Assembly: GCA_020086605.1 (NCBI GenBank)
Contig: JACBWW010000051.1
Span: forward strand, 2,547,347 to 2,611,346
Origin: Lanius collurio
Lineage: Eukaryota > Chordata > Aves > Passeriformes > Laniidae
DNA length: 64,000 nt
Direction: 5' to 3'
Below are positions 14,201-25,640 of the stretch, one piece after another; positions within the stretch are counted from its first letter, which is position 1, and each line of letters begins with the position of its first letter. Below the pieces are notes generated by a model. The model was not told the DNA's origin, searched no databases, and saw nothing but the letters and a program-made list of their open reading frames with translations. The position numbers were made by a program, and so were the translations under genes.

Positions 14201-15067
14201 ATTTAGTAATATATTTCATTTTGCTCTAGCAAGACTACGCAAATGAATACTTGCAGTCTGCTAGTCTAAATAATTCTACTATGTTAGAGAATTTAGAAAA
14301 AAACTCTTAAAGCTTTATTAATTTAGTTGCTCATTTTCTAAAACATTTCTCTCTTTAATTTGCTTCCCTGTTACACTTTCACAATATGCGTTTTTGGGGC
14401 AAAACCCATCTGAGCAGATTTCTCATACATCTTCAGCGTAGTGATTATTTCTGCGCAGTGACTGTTAAATCCTTGATTATGCTGTGGGAAAAATGTAATA
14501 AAGTTACCCGGTACCTTTTCTGAGAAGGAATAGCTGTTGTGTTCCTTATAGGTTTGGTGTGGAGCTTATGGAGCTTTCTGAGGTGAGATGTAAAGCAGGA
14601 AATTTGTATATTGCTCAGCTGCTGCACTGAAGGTTACAAATTCGTAGCTGTTGCTCGATGTGTTTGCTTGTTGCAGCCATGCAGAGTGACAGGAATGCAG
14701 GTTACAGGGCACAGAGTTAATGGTCCTGCTGCCTCTGAATTGGTTATGGTCCTAATCTCTGTGATTTTTCTTGTCCATGATGCAGAAAACTAGAGAATGT
14801 GTTTTATCTGTTGAGCAGTTCACACTGCTGCCTGATGACCAAGGCATGTCAAAAACAATTGCATAACATGGTGTTATTATCTAATATTTACCTCTTGCTG
14901 GTGCAGCGTGAGCCAGGCCCAGGTGCTGGCAGAACTGCTTGGGTCAGTTATGTGCAACAGCAGGAATCACTTCAGTTTAGTCTCTGTTGCCTTTATAATT
15001 CCCTTTATAAAAGAAATGGCTGCCATCCTGCAGCTGAGGGTGTAGCCCTTGCTGGGTCTATGGTGTG
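5254..15067. other. Unique non-coding DNA
   Basis: No gene or repeat family is recognised. A pyrimidine-rich tract followed by CAG at 6481-6502 and another ending at about 7100 resemble 3' splice acceptors, but neither is followed by a convincing exon with a donor. The 200 bases at about 6900-7110 keep five CpGs and a 65-codon minus-strand frame without domain similarity. A small 11 bp tandem repeat lies at 8800-8832. Longer open frames at 9330-9695 (plus) and 10913-11365 (plus) are low-complexity, Leu/Phe/Ser-rich translations of T-rich DNA and are not supported as genes. Confidence 0.55.
8800..8832 (+). repeat. Three-copy 11 bp tandem repeat
   Basis: The unit CCTTGCTTATA occurs at 8800-8810 and 8811-8821, and with one mismatch at 8822-8832. 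This is a short minisatellite-like array, probably from replication slippage. Nothing suggests a function. Confidence 0.85.
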
Positions 15068-15466
15068 AATCACAGATTCAGTAAGGTTGGAAGAGATCTC
15101 CGAGGTCATTGAGTCCAGCCTTTGACTGATCCCCACCATGTCAACCAGACTAGAGCACTGAGTGCCACCTTTGGTTGTTCGTTGAACATCCCCAGGGATG
15201 GGGACTCTACCGCCTCCCTGGGCAGCCCATTCTGATGCCTGACCACCATTTCTGTGAAGAAATTCTTCCTAATGTCCAACCTGAACTTCTTCCAGCACAG
15301 CTTGAAGCCACTTCTCCTTGTCCTGTTGATGGTTCCCTGGGAGCAGAGCCCAAACCCCCCAAACAGCTGCACCCTCCTATCGGGAAGTTGTAGAGAGTGT
15401 GAAGGTCCCCCCAAGCCTCCTTTTCTCCAGGCTGAGCCCCCACAGCTCCCTCAGTTGTTCTTCATA
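15068..15466 (-). mobile_element. CR1 LINE, 5'-truncated 3' end, minus strand
   Basis: CR1 is the dominant non-LTR retrotransposon of birds. It copies itself by target-primed reverse transcription with the ORF2 endonuclease/reverse transcriptase. The plus strand here is the reverse complement of a CR1 3' end. It begins with AATCACAGATTC, a decayed form of the terminal 8 bp ATTCTRTG repeat. It then runs through the familiar AGGTTGGAAGAGATCTC and CTCCCTGGGCAGCCC segments to TTTTCTCCAGGCTGAGCCCC. It is about 400 bp, typical of a severely 5'-truncated copy, and shows no clear target-site duplication. The 3' end lies at 15068. Divergence looks moderate, so it is old but bird-specific. Confidence 0.93.
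15106..15414 (-). pseudogene. CR1 ORF2 C-terminal remnant
   Basis: The minus-strand frame holds the end of the CR1 ORF2 polyprotein. RLDIRKNFFTEMVVRH, then NGLPRE and SPSLGMF, match the conserved CR1 tail (R-L-D-I-R-K-x-F-F-T-x-R-V-V, N-x-L-P-R-E-V-V, PSL-x-x-F). The reverse transcriptase and endonuclease domains are missing because the element is 5'-truncated. The usual stop after the 'ALSxLV' motif is lost, so the frame reads on into 3' UTR. It is a dead fragment and not an expressed gene. Confidence 0.85.
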
Positions 15467-18261
15467 TACTTAATCACTACAGCAGAGGTAGTAAGTGAAT
15501 GGATTATGCTGATTCAGAAGGGTAGGAATTCTTAGATTTGGTATGGGGGTGAGTTGTTTTCTCCTCTCACTTGAGACAGTGATGCTATCCTTCATTGTTT
15601 TATTGGTATGGTACCCAGTGTGAGAAATTAAGAGTGGATGCTGATTCATAAGAACAGAGTTTTCATTTTGTAATCTGTGACAAGCTGACAGAACAAGAGA
15701 AAACATGATGGCCTTTCTGCTTCAGATTTATCTGTCTGTCTGGGGGTGAGTACACAGCCTGTGACAGCAGCCTGTGCAGATAAAGCACATGTGATGATTG
15801 GATACACAGGAATATGCCTGAGCATCTCCAAATTAGATGTATAAAGTATCATGGGTGAACTTTTGTAACCAAATGTGTTGTCACAGGTCTTTGCTGCACA
15901 CTGTATGAACTTTATTACTTGATCTCAATCTACTGGCACTCCTAATTCTGGGCTTGTCCAAGCTGTATGGAATGGTGAAATGAGGTTTATTCCATTATTC
16001 TCAAAGCCACATTCTCTGTTAGTGGACTTTTCATTTATTGTGTGTGCTTGGAAGTGGAATATTGAAGCCCAGATCATTGTACCCTGGTACCTTCCCTCAG
16101 CTGAAAATGCAGGCTCGCCCTTAGCCATGATTTCTCTCTCACTAAGGATGTGGTAAGTGTAGCAAATGCCATGAATGAACTTAAAAATCTCATCTCACCG
16201 GCAGCCAACTCTTTTGATAGATCTGAAGAAAATGAGGTATTTCTTTACCCTGGCCACTTGAAAGTATCGTCTATATCATCTAAAATTTGCATAGTAAGTG
16301 CATCATTTCGGGGGAGCTTGGCAATAAAAGGTGTGTGGTTTATCACTTTGGTTATAGGTGATACAGTTCTGAAACAAGAAGTACAAGAAATAGGAATTCT
16401 GTGTGTGATTCAGACTGCAAGTACTATGGATTTCTTTCATTCTTTCACAGTTCATAGAAAATATATTCTCAAAGAGACTGTATTTTATAATACTAAAAAA
16501 AAAAAAAAGCTGCAATAGCTATATTGGATTTTAAGTCAGCTTTGATTCCTGCCCTGCTGAATAGAAATGAGCAGTCTGATGTGGAGTCTTCAGAATACTT
16601 CACAAGTGATGGTCAAGCACCTGGTGTTATATCTAAATATATGGCAAATAGCTCTGCCTCAGACAAGTGCTCATTATTTGACCAAAGAACCTATTTTTTG
16701 GTGTGGTCTCTTACGCAGAATTGTTGAGACACATGAGAAGAAGCTCCTCTTTCACATTTCCTTCCCAGTATTTGAGACAGATGATGGAGAAGCGAACATT
16801 TCATGGTCTTGCTGCACTTTCTGTTGCAGGAGATTTGAATGATTGCATCCCCATCTGGTCATTTGATGGGAACATTCTGAAGCTTTAACAGTCTGTTTAG
16901 ATTTGATGACATTTCACAGCTTGGAGAGATCTTCCCCAGCGTTACTGTGCTGTCTGGTTGATTCTGCATTTACTAGAGATTACAGTTGTGATTCTATAAC
17001 CAAGAGATATGGGCAGATAGATAAAGATGAAAATCCTTTGTGTTATTTGGCTTTGATTTTGCTTTGTTGTGGATTGTTTTGTTTTGCTTTTCCCTCACAG
17101 ACTGGACTTGAATGTAGGAACTGGAGAGAAAGAACTAGAACACAGATTGGGGAAAGGAAGATAGTAAATTGCAGTTGGAAACCATATAAATCAGGGGTTT
17201 GCAGAGGGTGCATTGCCTTTACTATATATAAAGATATACATAAATATATATATATATATTTGTATATGTGTCTGTACACATATGTGGAAAGGCTTACAAT
17301 GCAGATGCCCTTGCTGTGATTTAAGAATATTTTTTTCTACAAAATATTCTTCTTTGTTAATTGTTAATTTTTATCTGACCATTTTTTATTTGGGCGAAGA
17401 TGGTAGTGGTAAGAAGTTGTTTTGCAGTAGAAGAATTCAAACTTCATTAGGAAAACACAAAGCTATCTTCTTTGCCATCTTATTCTTGATGGAAGTAGGA
17501 TTTTATACACAGCCACATTAATTACAATTAACTATAGCATTCTAATTTGTTGACTTTATTTATTCAGAACTCTTATTAGTGTTAAACAATTAATGGTAAG
17601 TTGCACTTTAAAGTGGATAAGAACGTCATTCTAAGCTGTAATAGCTTAATGGATGAGCATATTGTCCTAAATTGGCTTAGCTGCATCGTTCAATGGTTGT
17701 TGTATACAGTGTGTGTAATTATGCGATGACTGAATGCTATTAAACCTATCTCTCTTTCAGGTACATGTCATGATATCATAGCAAATGTTCCTAAAACTTC
17801 CAGTTATGAAAAATTGTGGTTGTAAGCACTATCTTTAAATGTTCACTGGATTAATTCTAGATCAATTTGCAAAAATATACAGGTCAGAGGATTTAACTTA
17901 TTCCCTAAATCTGGTTTTGCAGGTGTGTTTACTGTTTGGCAGCATTGCTTTCCGATTGTGTTGGGAGGAAAATTATTTTACCATTTGCTCAATTTATTCT
18001 TTTTCTATATGCTTTCACTTACAGAGGATTTGCATTTGTAACACGTTTTTCCATTTAACATGCTTTATATTATTGTAGGAAATGGAGAAGAAAAATCGCC
18101 AAGCTGTTTAAAAATTCAAATAAATACTTGTTTGTCCTGTGAGTTACATTTGAATTCATATTTTTTTTTCCCCAAACTGCTAAGTGCAGTGAGGACACAA
18201 TCCATTGATGAAGTAATCAGTTTTCTAAAATAAAAATATGCTAGCACACACAGTTTAAAAT
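15467..18261. other. Unique non-coding DNA with simple repeats
   Basis: AT-rich DNA with no recognised gene. It holds an A14 run (16495-16508) and an imperfect TA/TG stretch (17222-17283, with a pure TA8 core at 17244-17259). The block 17520-17790 is dense in AATTA/TAAT homeodomain-type cores and low in simple sequence, as conserved non-coding elements often are, but conservation cannot be shown from one sequence. Open frames at 16150-16518 and 16903-17319 have no domain similarity. Confidence 0.5.
17222..17283 (+). repeat. Imperfect TA/TG microsatellite
   Basis: Alternating purine-pyrimidine DNA with a 16 bp uninterrupted TA core at 17244-17259, flanked by interrupted TATA and TGTATATG units. 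It is likely polymorphic in length. Confidence 0.85.
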
Positions 18262-18341
18262 AAATGTCTGTAGGAAGGATATTTTCTCTTTGCATTTGCA
18301 TTAATGTGCGTGGGAAGGATATTTTCTCCTTACTTCTGCAT
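18262..18341 (+). repeat. 40 bp tandem duplication with an octamer site in one copy
   Basis: Copy 1 (18262-18301) and copy 2 (18302-18341) share a period of 40 bases and are about 80% alike. Both contain GGAAGGATATTTTCTC. Copy 1 ends in ATTTGCAT (18294-18301), the reverse complement of the POU octamer ATGCAAAT, and copy 2 has lost it. The divergence implies an old duplication. Confidence 0.85.
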
Positions 18342-21300
18342 TACAACCAGATGCACACATGCACTCAGACACAGCTATTTATCTCTCTGTATTTATAAAT
18401 ATAGGCAACTCCTTTCAAGCCGTAGTAAGGCAGTGTGTGTAGTGGGAGCAGTCCAAGGCAGAAACAGTGTGACTGAAAACAGCTGTTGCATCCTGGTTCC
18501 CCCACTTGCTCCCTGGAGAAATAAAATGTTGCTTATCTCCAGACAGTAGTTGATTATTTTCTTCTACACGTTGCTTGGCTGTTAGTGGGCTCATGGACGA
18601 GATGAGGCAGAATCACAGCCCCACGTGCCTCTACTTAACTCTGAGAGAGGGAATGTAGTGCCCTTTGTAGGCTGTGCTCCCCGTCAGCCAGCCAGCAGTG
18701 GCCCACACAGGAGAGTGACTAATTCGTGCTCTCTGACCTTCTGCATGTAAAACAAGCAATATTATCATCCTCATTTGCACTTCTTTGTTATTTGCTGTAG
18801 TGATAAAATCAGAGGTTCGCGGATGGGTTTGAAGTGCCGCTGTCCTGAGTTGTGCTCTGCAGGAGCTGGCAGTTCCTGCCCACGACGATGAGGGGTGATA
18901 GGAACAGACTCCCGAGGGATTCCAGAGCTCAGGTGTGTGTGCTGCTGCCTCTTTCCATGCCCCAGTGCTGCTGTGCTTCCCTTCTGCTCTCCAGCAGCGC
19001 TGGCTGCTCCCCTGGCCCTGGGGATGCCAGCACCACTCCAGGGCTCCTGCCCAGACGAGGTCAGCCTCTGGTTTCCTGGCTTACCCTGTGGAATGTCGTG
19101 TACTAGGGAGTTAAGAGGTGTCTTTCATAGACTGCCACAGCCTTGAGAGGGGATTATTTTGTGTTTAACCTGCTATCTTCAAATGACCCTTAGCTCAGGT
19201 CAGGCAAGGGACAAAATGCTGACTGAAAGCAGTCACAGCATCCAAACAAAACAACAGCAGTGTTGCTAAAAGGGTGTAAATGAGGAGAAAGATTCTTAAT
19301 CAGTTTTTAACTAAATGATTTCAGGAAGTTCTTCCTCACCTGCCAGCTGTCAGCTGACCTGCAGGTTTTCCTGGCCATTCCTCCTTTTGCATCAAGTATC
19401 TGACAGCTGTTGCAGAGAACAACTTCTTGGTGAAACATAGCATTTACTGCCCATCCTGTTTGTCCTCGGCCTTAATGGAGAAAGTTGTTTTCTTTCTCTC
19501 TAAAACTAGTTTATTTCTTACGCCAGAAAAGAGTGCAGCTGTTCCTGTAAATTAATGGGTTTTGTCATTTTCTAGAAGCTCCCTGTCTGTTACTTGTGTT
19601 GTGTTCCCTGTACTTAGCCGCCTGTTGGTGACTCCTCCCTTCCTCTTTTGGTGATTCAGTTTGTTTCCCAGTGTGAACTCTCTTGTTGATTTTTTTTTTC
19701 TGAACTTAGGATTTCTCTGTCTGTTCATCCTTAAACAAGCATAGTTGATATAAATGTCAAAGGGAGGCGAGTGTAGGTGACTGTAGATTGAACAGAGCAC
19801 CGTGGTAAATCACCATTCTGTGACCACCAAGGGCTTGGAGCAATTGACCTCCATCCTCACAATTTCAGAGTACAGAAACACAGGGTTTCAGAGGCAAGGC
19901 AGAAGCACAAAGCAGTGGGTCTGAATTAATTGCCATTTTAAATGTTATCTTTCCAAATTTTCTTGTGACTCTAGCCCTCCCTGGCCTTTGTTGAGCAGCT
20001 CTCCAGAGCTCTCTGTCAGTGTGACTAAGGATGTTCAACGTCATCTCTACCGGATTGCGTCGTCTTGAACAGGTCACCCTTACTATGAGTGCAGTTACAC
20101 TCCTTTGTCAGTGGTCTGTCTATTGATATTACATCTTCATTAGGAAACCATTTTATATCAAGGTTTTGGTGTGTTTTTCTCTTTGCCTGTCGGTTTCCAA
20201 CTGACACAACAGCTCTGCTTTTCTCTTTGGATATATATGGCATATCATATAAGAAGTTATTCCTGAGGCTCAAGATGGAGCTGGTTTTGCCACATGACAA
20301 GTCTTTTGTGGTCCAAAATCAGTCTGTGTTGATCCATAGTCAGCTTGTGGGTGTTCCCTGTGGATTCAGATTTGGAGGAAAAGGCAGGCTAGATGTGGCA
20401 TCATGACCCCACACTCCTTTATTGCATAAGAGGGAAAACTAAGCATGTGTGCTCGGAGGGAACAGATGTGGACAGTTAATTCTGTTGCCCTGACCAAGTG
20501 ATTAAGGGAATTAAACCTGGCCCATTCCATTATGCTGAGTGTCCTTACACCCACTCCTGTTTAGAAGCAAAATGCCGCTTAAAGTGAAGAGTTATTGAAA
20601 AGCAGAGCAGAAAACAAACATTATCAATCACACAAGTGACATCTAACCTCTGTGCCTAAACACATGCCTTGATGAATACGAGATTTCATTGCTGTGATCC
20701 ATTGAATTAGACTATTCAAAAAAAGAATAGAGCGAGACACCCATTTGAGTTGTGCTTTGTGATTAGACTTCATGAAAATTGCATCTATTAAAAAGGAGTA
20801 GGGGAGTAAATGCACACAAAAATTACAGTGTGTTTTCTTTATAGTGTTAGGATATATTTTGATACTGGTTTTAAAGAGTATTGCTCTACACTTTTCTATC
20901 AGGTTTTGCTCTAGGGTGATGGCTTAGAATTTTTAATTTAACTTTGTACGTCATGACAAATGTAGAGAACTAGACAGCTGAGAGACTGTAAAGTTGGTTT
21001 GGAAGGGAATTATCAAGTACCTCCACTCCAGTGGATTTAGCAAACCAGATTTTACCAGTATACAATTGATTCTGCTTTCTGAAGTAAAACCCCAGTGTTA
21101 TTTATAAAATATGGCCATGCTAATGATTTGTAATTTTTCATAATTAAAGGGCCATAATACTCCAGAACTGCTCTTTTGTAATATTAATAGATGACTGAAG
21201 ATGGGCTGCAACCTTGAACTTCAAGCTTTGGCTTCAATGTTTGGAATTTTGTATAATGTGGTAAATATAAAAGGAAGGGTTACCAGCAGCTTGACTGGCT

Positions 21301-24300
21301 TTTCAGAACTGGAAGTGGTTTTAGTTAAACCCCAAATTCTGGTAACTGTGTGACTCATAAAATGCTCTTATTTATTAGGATGGAAAATTTATGTGATCAG
21401 CCAAAAATAGATGAAAGGCGGGAAAAGGGTGAAAGTGGATGGCAGGTAAGTTCAGCAGCAGTACTTTATAAAGACTTTTACCTCTTCCATGAGAAGAGAG
21501 GGCCAGTGATGTTTCTGCCATACTGCACTATTGCTGTGTAGCCACCCCAGGCAGGTGGGTGATCAAGAAATTTAATGGTTCAAGGAAAGCACAATGGCCT
21601 CTCCTACTTGGACTCAAAATGTGTGAGGATGCACAACTAGTGTCGTGTTCACCCTGTCTTCAAAGCCTCCTGCCTATAGGTGAGGGCAGCAAAAGATAGA
21701 TATCCTATTCTCTCTGTTCTTCACACTCTCTGCTTCTCAGGGAAATATTGGAGTTCAGCCCTATGACTTTCTGAAACTGTAGCTGCAGCATAAAAAATAA
21801 ATTGCAAAACCTCCCACATGTTTCTGAACAAGAGCTGTGAAACTTGTCTTTGCCAGTTGTTTCATTCTAATACTCATCAATATCCTGAGCTAAAGGAGAC
21901 GGGCTGGAACTGCCCATAGATTGAGGAAAGGAATGTTGTAGCTGTTAACTCCCTGAACTGTTAACTAAGTGGTGTCATTGAAGCTCTGTGGATGGAAATG
22001 CTGGTGTTTGAATTTTACAAAAGCTGATAGCTTAGGCCACTCCTCACCAGGGAAGCATGTTTGAGTGTGTTTTTCAAGTGTTGATACATTAGACTGCTTA
22101 ATTTTATGGTCCTGTGACTGAATGTAATTAATATTTTTAAATTAATTTAAAGCAACATACTTAGTGTTCTGTATTAGCAAGAAATAGTGCTTCTACCTAT
22201 TTAGTTTTTCTGTGCAGTCACTTTACAAATACTTGTTTTTGTTGCTGCTTTTTGTGAACAAAATGAAAGACTTTTATTTAAAATGGAAAAAAAATTCTCT
22301 GTTTTTCAAAACTGAAATAAGTCTAATAAGAATATTTGAACAGGAACTATATTTCAGCATTAAGGAACTAAAACTAGTTTTCATTTTCCTTCCTTATAAT
22401 AGGCTGCAGAGTAGTTAATGTCAGCCACATTTTTTTCAAGACACTGAGCCGTGTTGGTTCTCTTTTACTATGGCAGTGCCTACACCCTCAGTTTTTGGGC
22501 ATATCTTAGCCTTGTTCCCATCATGCCTTTTGAGCTCTTCAAGGTACAATGGTGTTTGTCAGTCTTTGAATCAATGGTGTTTCTAAACAAATATTAACTT
22601 TACATATCAGGAGCAACTGTGTGCTAACATAGTTGGGTTTTCACTGATTTTGGGGCTCATCTGTTTTGATTCTGGCTATCCTTTATTTCTGCAATCTTTA
22701 CAGCAGCACGTATATTCTTACATGATCTTTCAGCCTGCTGCTTGCAGAAAAACTGGTAGAGGGAAGACTGAATTTAATAATGAATGCAAATTCAGCAGGC
22801 TGTTCTCTCTGTTCTTAGTTGGAGGATTTGTGAACCTGAATCAACTCTTCTCTCCTCCTCCATCTTCTTCGCAGTGCTGCACCCATGGCTGGAACAAGCT
22901 AGAGAACCTCTGGAATTTCCTCCCCTAGGCCACGGAGGGATGGCCCCTGACTGATGAAGGGCCTGGGTGTGTACACATGCTCTGTCTGTTCTGCCATTTG
23001 TCTGAGACCCACAGGCAGACACAAGAGTTGTACAGGGAATGGATTAAAATAGAAAAAAATTGAAGTGAGATTCAGAAGTATGAATTTCGGTTTTGTACCT
23101 GTAAAGCAGTATGGACTTATTTTCCTTCCTCCTTGTGCAGACTTTTAGATAATATTCTTGGTCTCCAACAGAGCAGGATGACCCAGTAAACCTGACAGTG
23201 GCCCAACAGGAACATGCCTTCCAGTGTCCACCTTCTCTGGGAAGGTGGGAGTGTTGTGAAGCTCTGTGTAGTGATTAGTGTGGAAGGCTAGAAAGGTTAG
23301 GGGGTGCATTTATGTGCATGTCAGTGTCTTTATTTCTGATAACATCAGTTGTCATGGAAAAGATAACAATTCCCCAGTATAAATTCTAGGGTGTTTTGGT
23401 TTAATTACCAGGTTTTTCTGGTTTCTGGACAATTTCACTTTGAAGTGTCCAGCTGATGTTACACACGGGTGGTCTCCTGTAACTTTTAGTTGCTGCCTTT
23501 TGCCACACGACTGTTGGTGTGTTCTATTAATCTTGCAGTCGCTGCCCTTCTGGTGGATTGCTGTTTGATTTGTATCCTGCAGGATGTTGGAAAGAACGGC
23601 AGAAGGAAAGACAAAATGCAAAGTTAGAAGAACGAGATGAAAGAAGAATCTTGGATCAAATGCCTCAATAGCAAGCAGCATTTTCTTTTTATGTCATCCT
23701 AAGTCAAACACAAGGTAGAAATACCTGGGATACTTCTTGTCTAATAAACTAAACCATGAAACTACTGCAGATCTATTAGTCTGCTGCAAAGAATCCTCTC
23801 TGCTGGTTATTGTTACTATACTGGGGAAAGGAAGGAAAAAGAAAAGAGAAAATGCTTGATTTTTTTTTCACTGCTGTCATCACTCATCCTAATGAGGAGA
23901 AAAAAGGTTACCTCTACTAGGAGCATGATGCTTTCATGTACTCTGAAACCCACCTGCTCGCTTCTTAATGAGAATGTGAAGTTTGGAGATACTGTGATCG
24001 TGTTAGGTTATTTCTGAAATACATTACACAGGAAATAACTGTCGGCTGCCTATTTGGTAACCAAGACTTCTAAAATTCAGACATCTTGTGAAATGCTCTT
24101 GAAATAAATTTTGAAATCCTTTATTCCTACTGGTTTAAACCTTGTCAAGTGTCAGGCATCAGCAGTATTTGAGTCTTGGGGGTTTACAAGTTGCATTTTA
24201 TACAACCATTTTTCAGCATCTGCACATATAATATGCAGTATATATGTATGTATATGTAAATAAATATTCAGATCAGCATCGTGGTTTGAATTTAGAGGAG

Positions 24301-25264
24301 ATGTGACAACGTCTATGAGCTTTCAGAGATTATTAGTAAGATGAAACAATTTTTCATAAGCTATTTTGACATATCTGACCCATAAATTTCACCTGGTGTT
24401 CTGCTTCTGAGTTTGTGTACGTACCTTGGAGTTGAAGTGTCATCACCATCCTGTGCTTTACAGCTAGGGTGCAAAGGGGAGTCTGAAATTATTAAGATGA
24501 GCAGGATATAGTTTTATTTTGAGACTGAAAGCTGTGGTTGAATTTAGAGAGGCTTTTGTTTTTATATTTTTCTCCTTGGAATTTAGGGCATACTGCACAC
24601 CATATTTCATACAAAACAAGACACACAGCTTGTTTGTTCCACGCACCTGTGTGTTACTCCACTTGCTACTAAGTATATAAAACATAAGAAGTCTATCTGT
24701 AAACTTCAGTGGTTAAAACCTTCTTGAAACTGATAGAAACAATGTGTTACAACCTTGTTTGTGGTCACTGGAACCAAACAACTGTGAGCAAACATTAGCT
24801 TTGGAGCGTTGTCAGTGATCATAAAGTTAACCAGCTTTCTCAAGTCCCGACTGAACATCTTTTAGCACAGGATGTTTTACTCCACTCTCCATTTTGTTCA
24901 TGTGAGTATTGCTGCTGTTAAAAGCTGCACACAGAGGAAAGAGATCCTCTATAGGCAGCTGCCAGATCATTTCAGCATTTCGGGGAAAACCCAACACTTG
25001 GACTTCCTCAAGCACTTCGAGTAAATTTGAGTTGGGACCAGTTAGTATCGTTGTGTCTGTAGGTCATTTAGATTAGACAGTTCATGGCTGCTTTTAGTGT
25101 TTATAGTTTTGTTTCATTTAATTAGTCTGCTTTATAACCTGACCTTGTGACCCTCAGTGAAACATAAGGGTTTTTTCAGCTTACTAGATAACAGATAGAT
25201 CTGGCTGTTCACAGTCAGTGTGTGAGGGTTTCTTTGTTTGCTTTTTGGTTACTTACATGGTGTA

Positions 25265-25640
25265 TGATAAGAAATCAGCTTGCCTGGGAGGCGCAGGTTT
25301 ACAGGAGCAATCAATTGCTTCCTCTAACACAACACAGTTAAACTTGATGGAAGAATTGCTTAAGTTGATTTGTGCTGAATAGCTGTCCACTGTCAAAAAT
25401 TCATTATGGTCATTGGCCTGTTAATAAAAGTAGCTCATAAAGCAAAGTAATTTTGAGTTAGAGGAGCAGATGTAGGCTCATTAGTGTCAAGGAGTTCACC
25501 ACACCATCAGGAGCTTGAGCTGTGTAATGATTAGCCAATGGAAAGTATGATTTAAAATCTTAACATTCTTTTAACCCCTGCACAAACACATCTTTTGAGG
25601 GCCAAATTGACTTGCTAATTTACAATGCAGTCTGTGTATC
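25265..25640. other. Possible conserved non-coding element
   Basis: The block lacks simple repeats and recognisable transposon sequence. It is rich in homeodomain cores (CAATCAATTG, GTTAATAAAAG, GTAATGATTAG) and has an inverted CCAAT box at about 25530-25540. Composition like this is common in developmental enhancers within large introns and gene deserts. This is inference from composition only, and no alignment was possible. Confidence 0.15.

Noticed and set aside
20025..20300. Minus-strand frame containing WFPNEDVISIDRPLTKECN
   Set aside because: Looks protein-like, but it starts just after an in-frame stop, lacks a good acceptor and matches no family I know. Kept only as a note.
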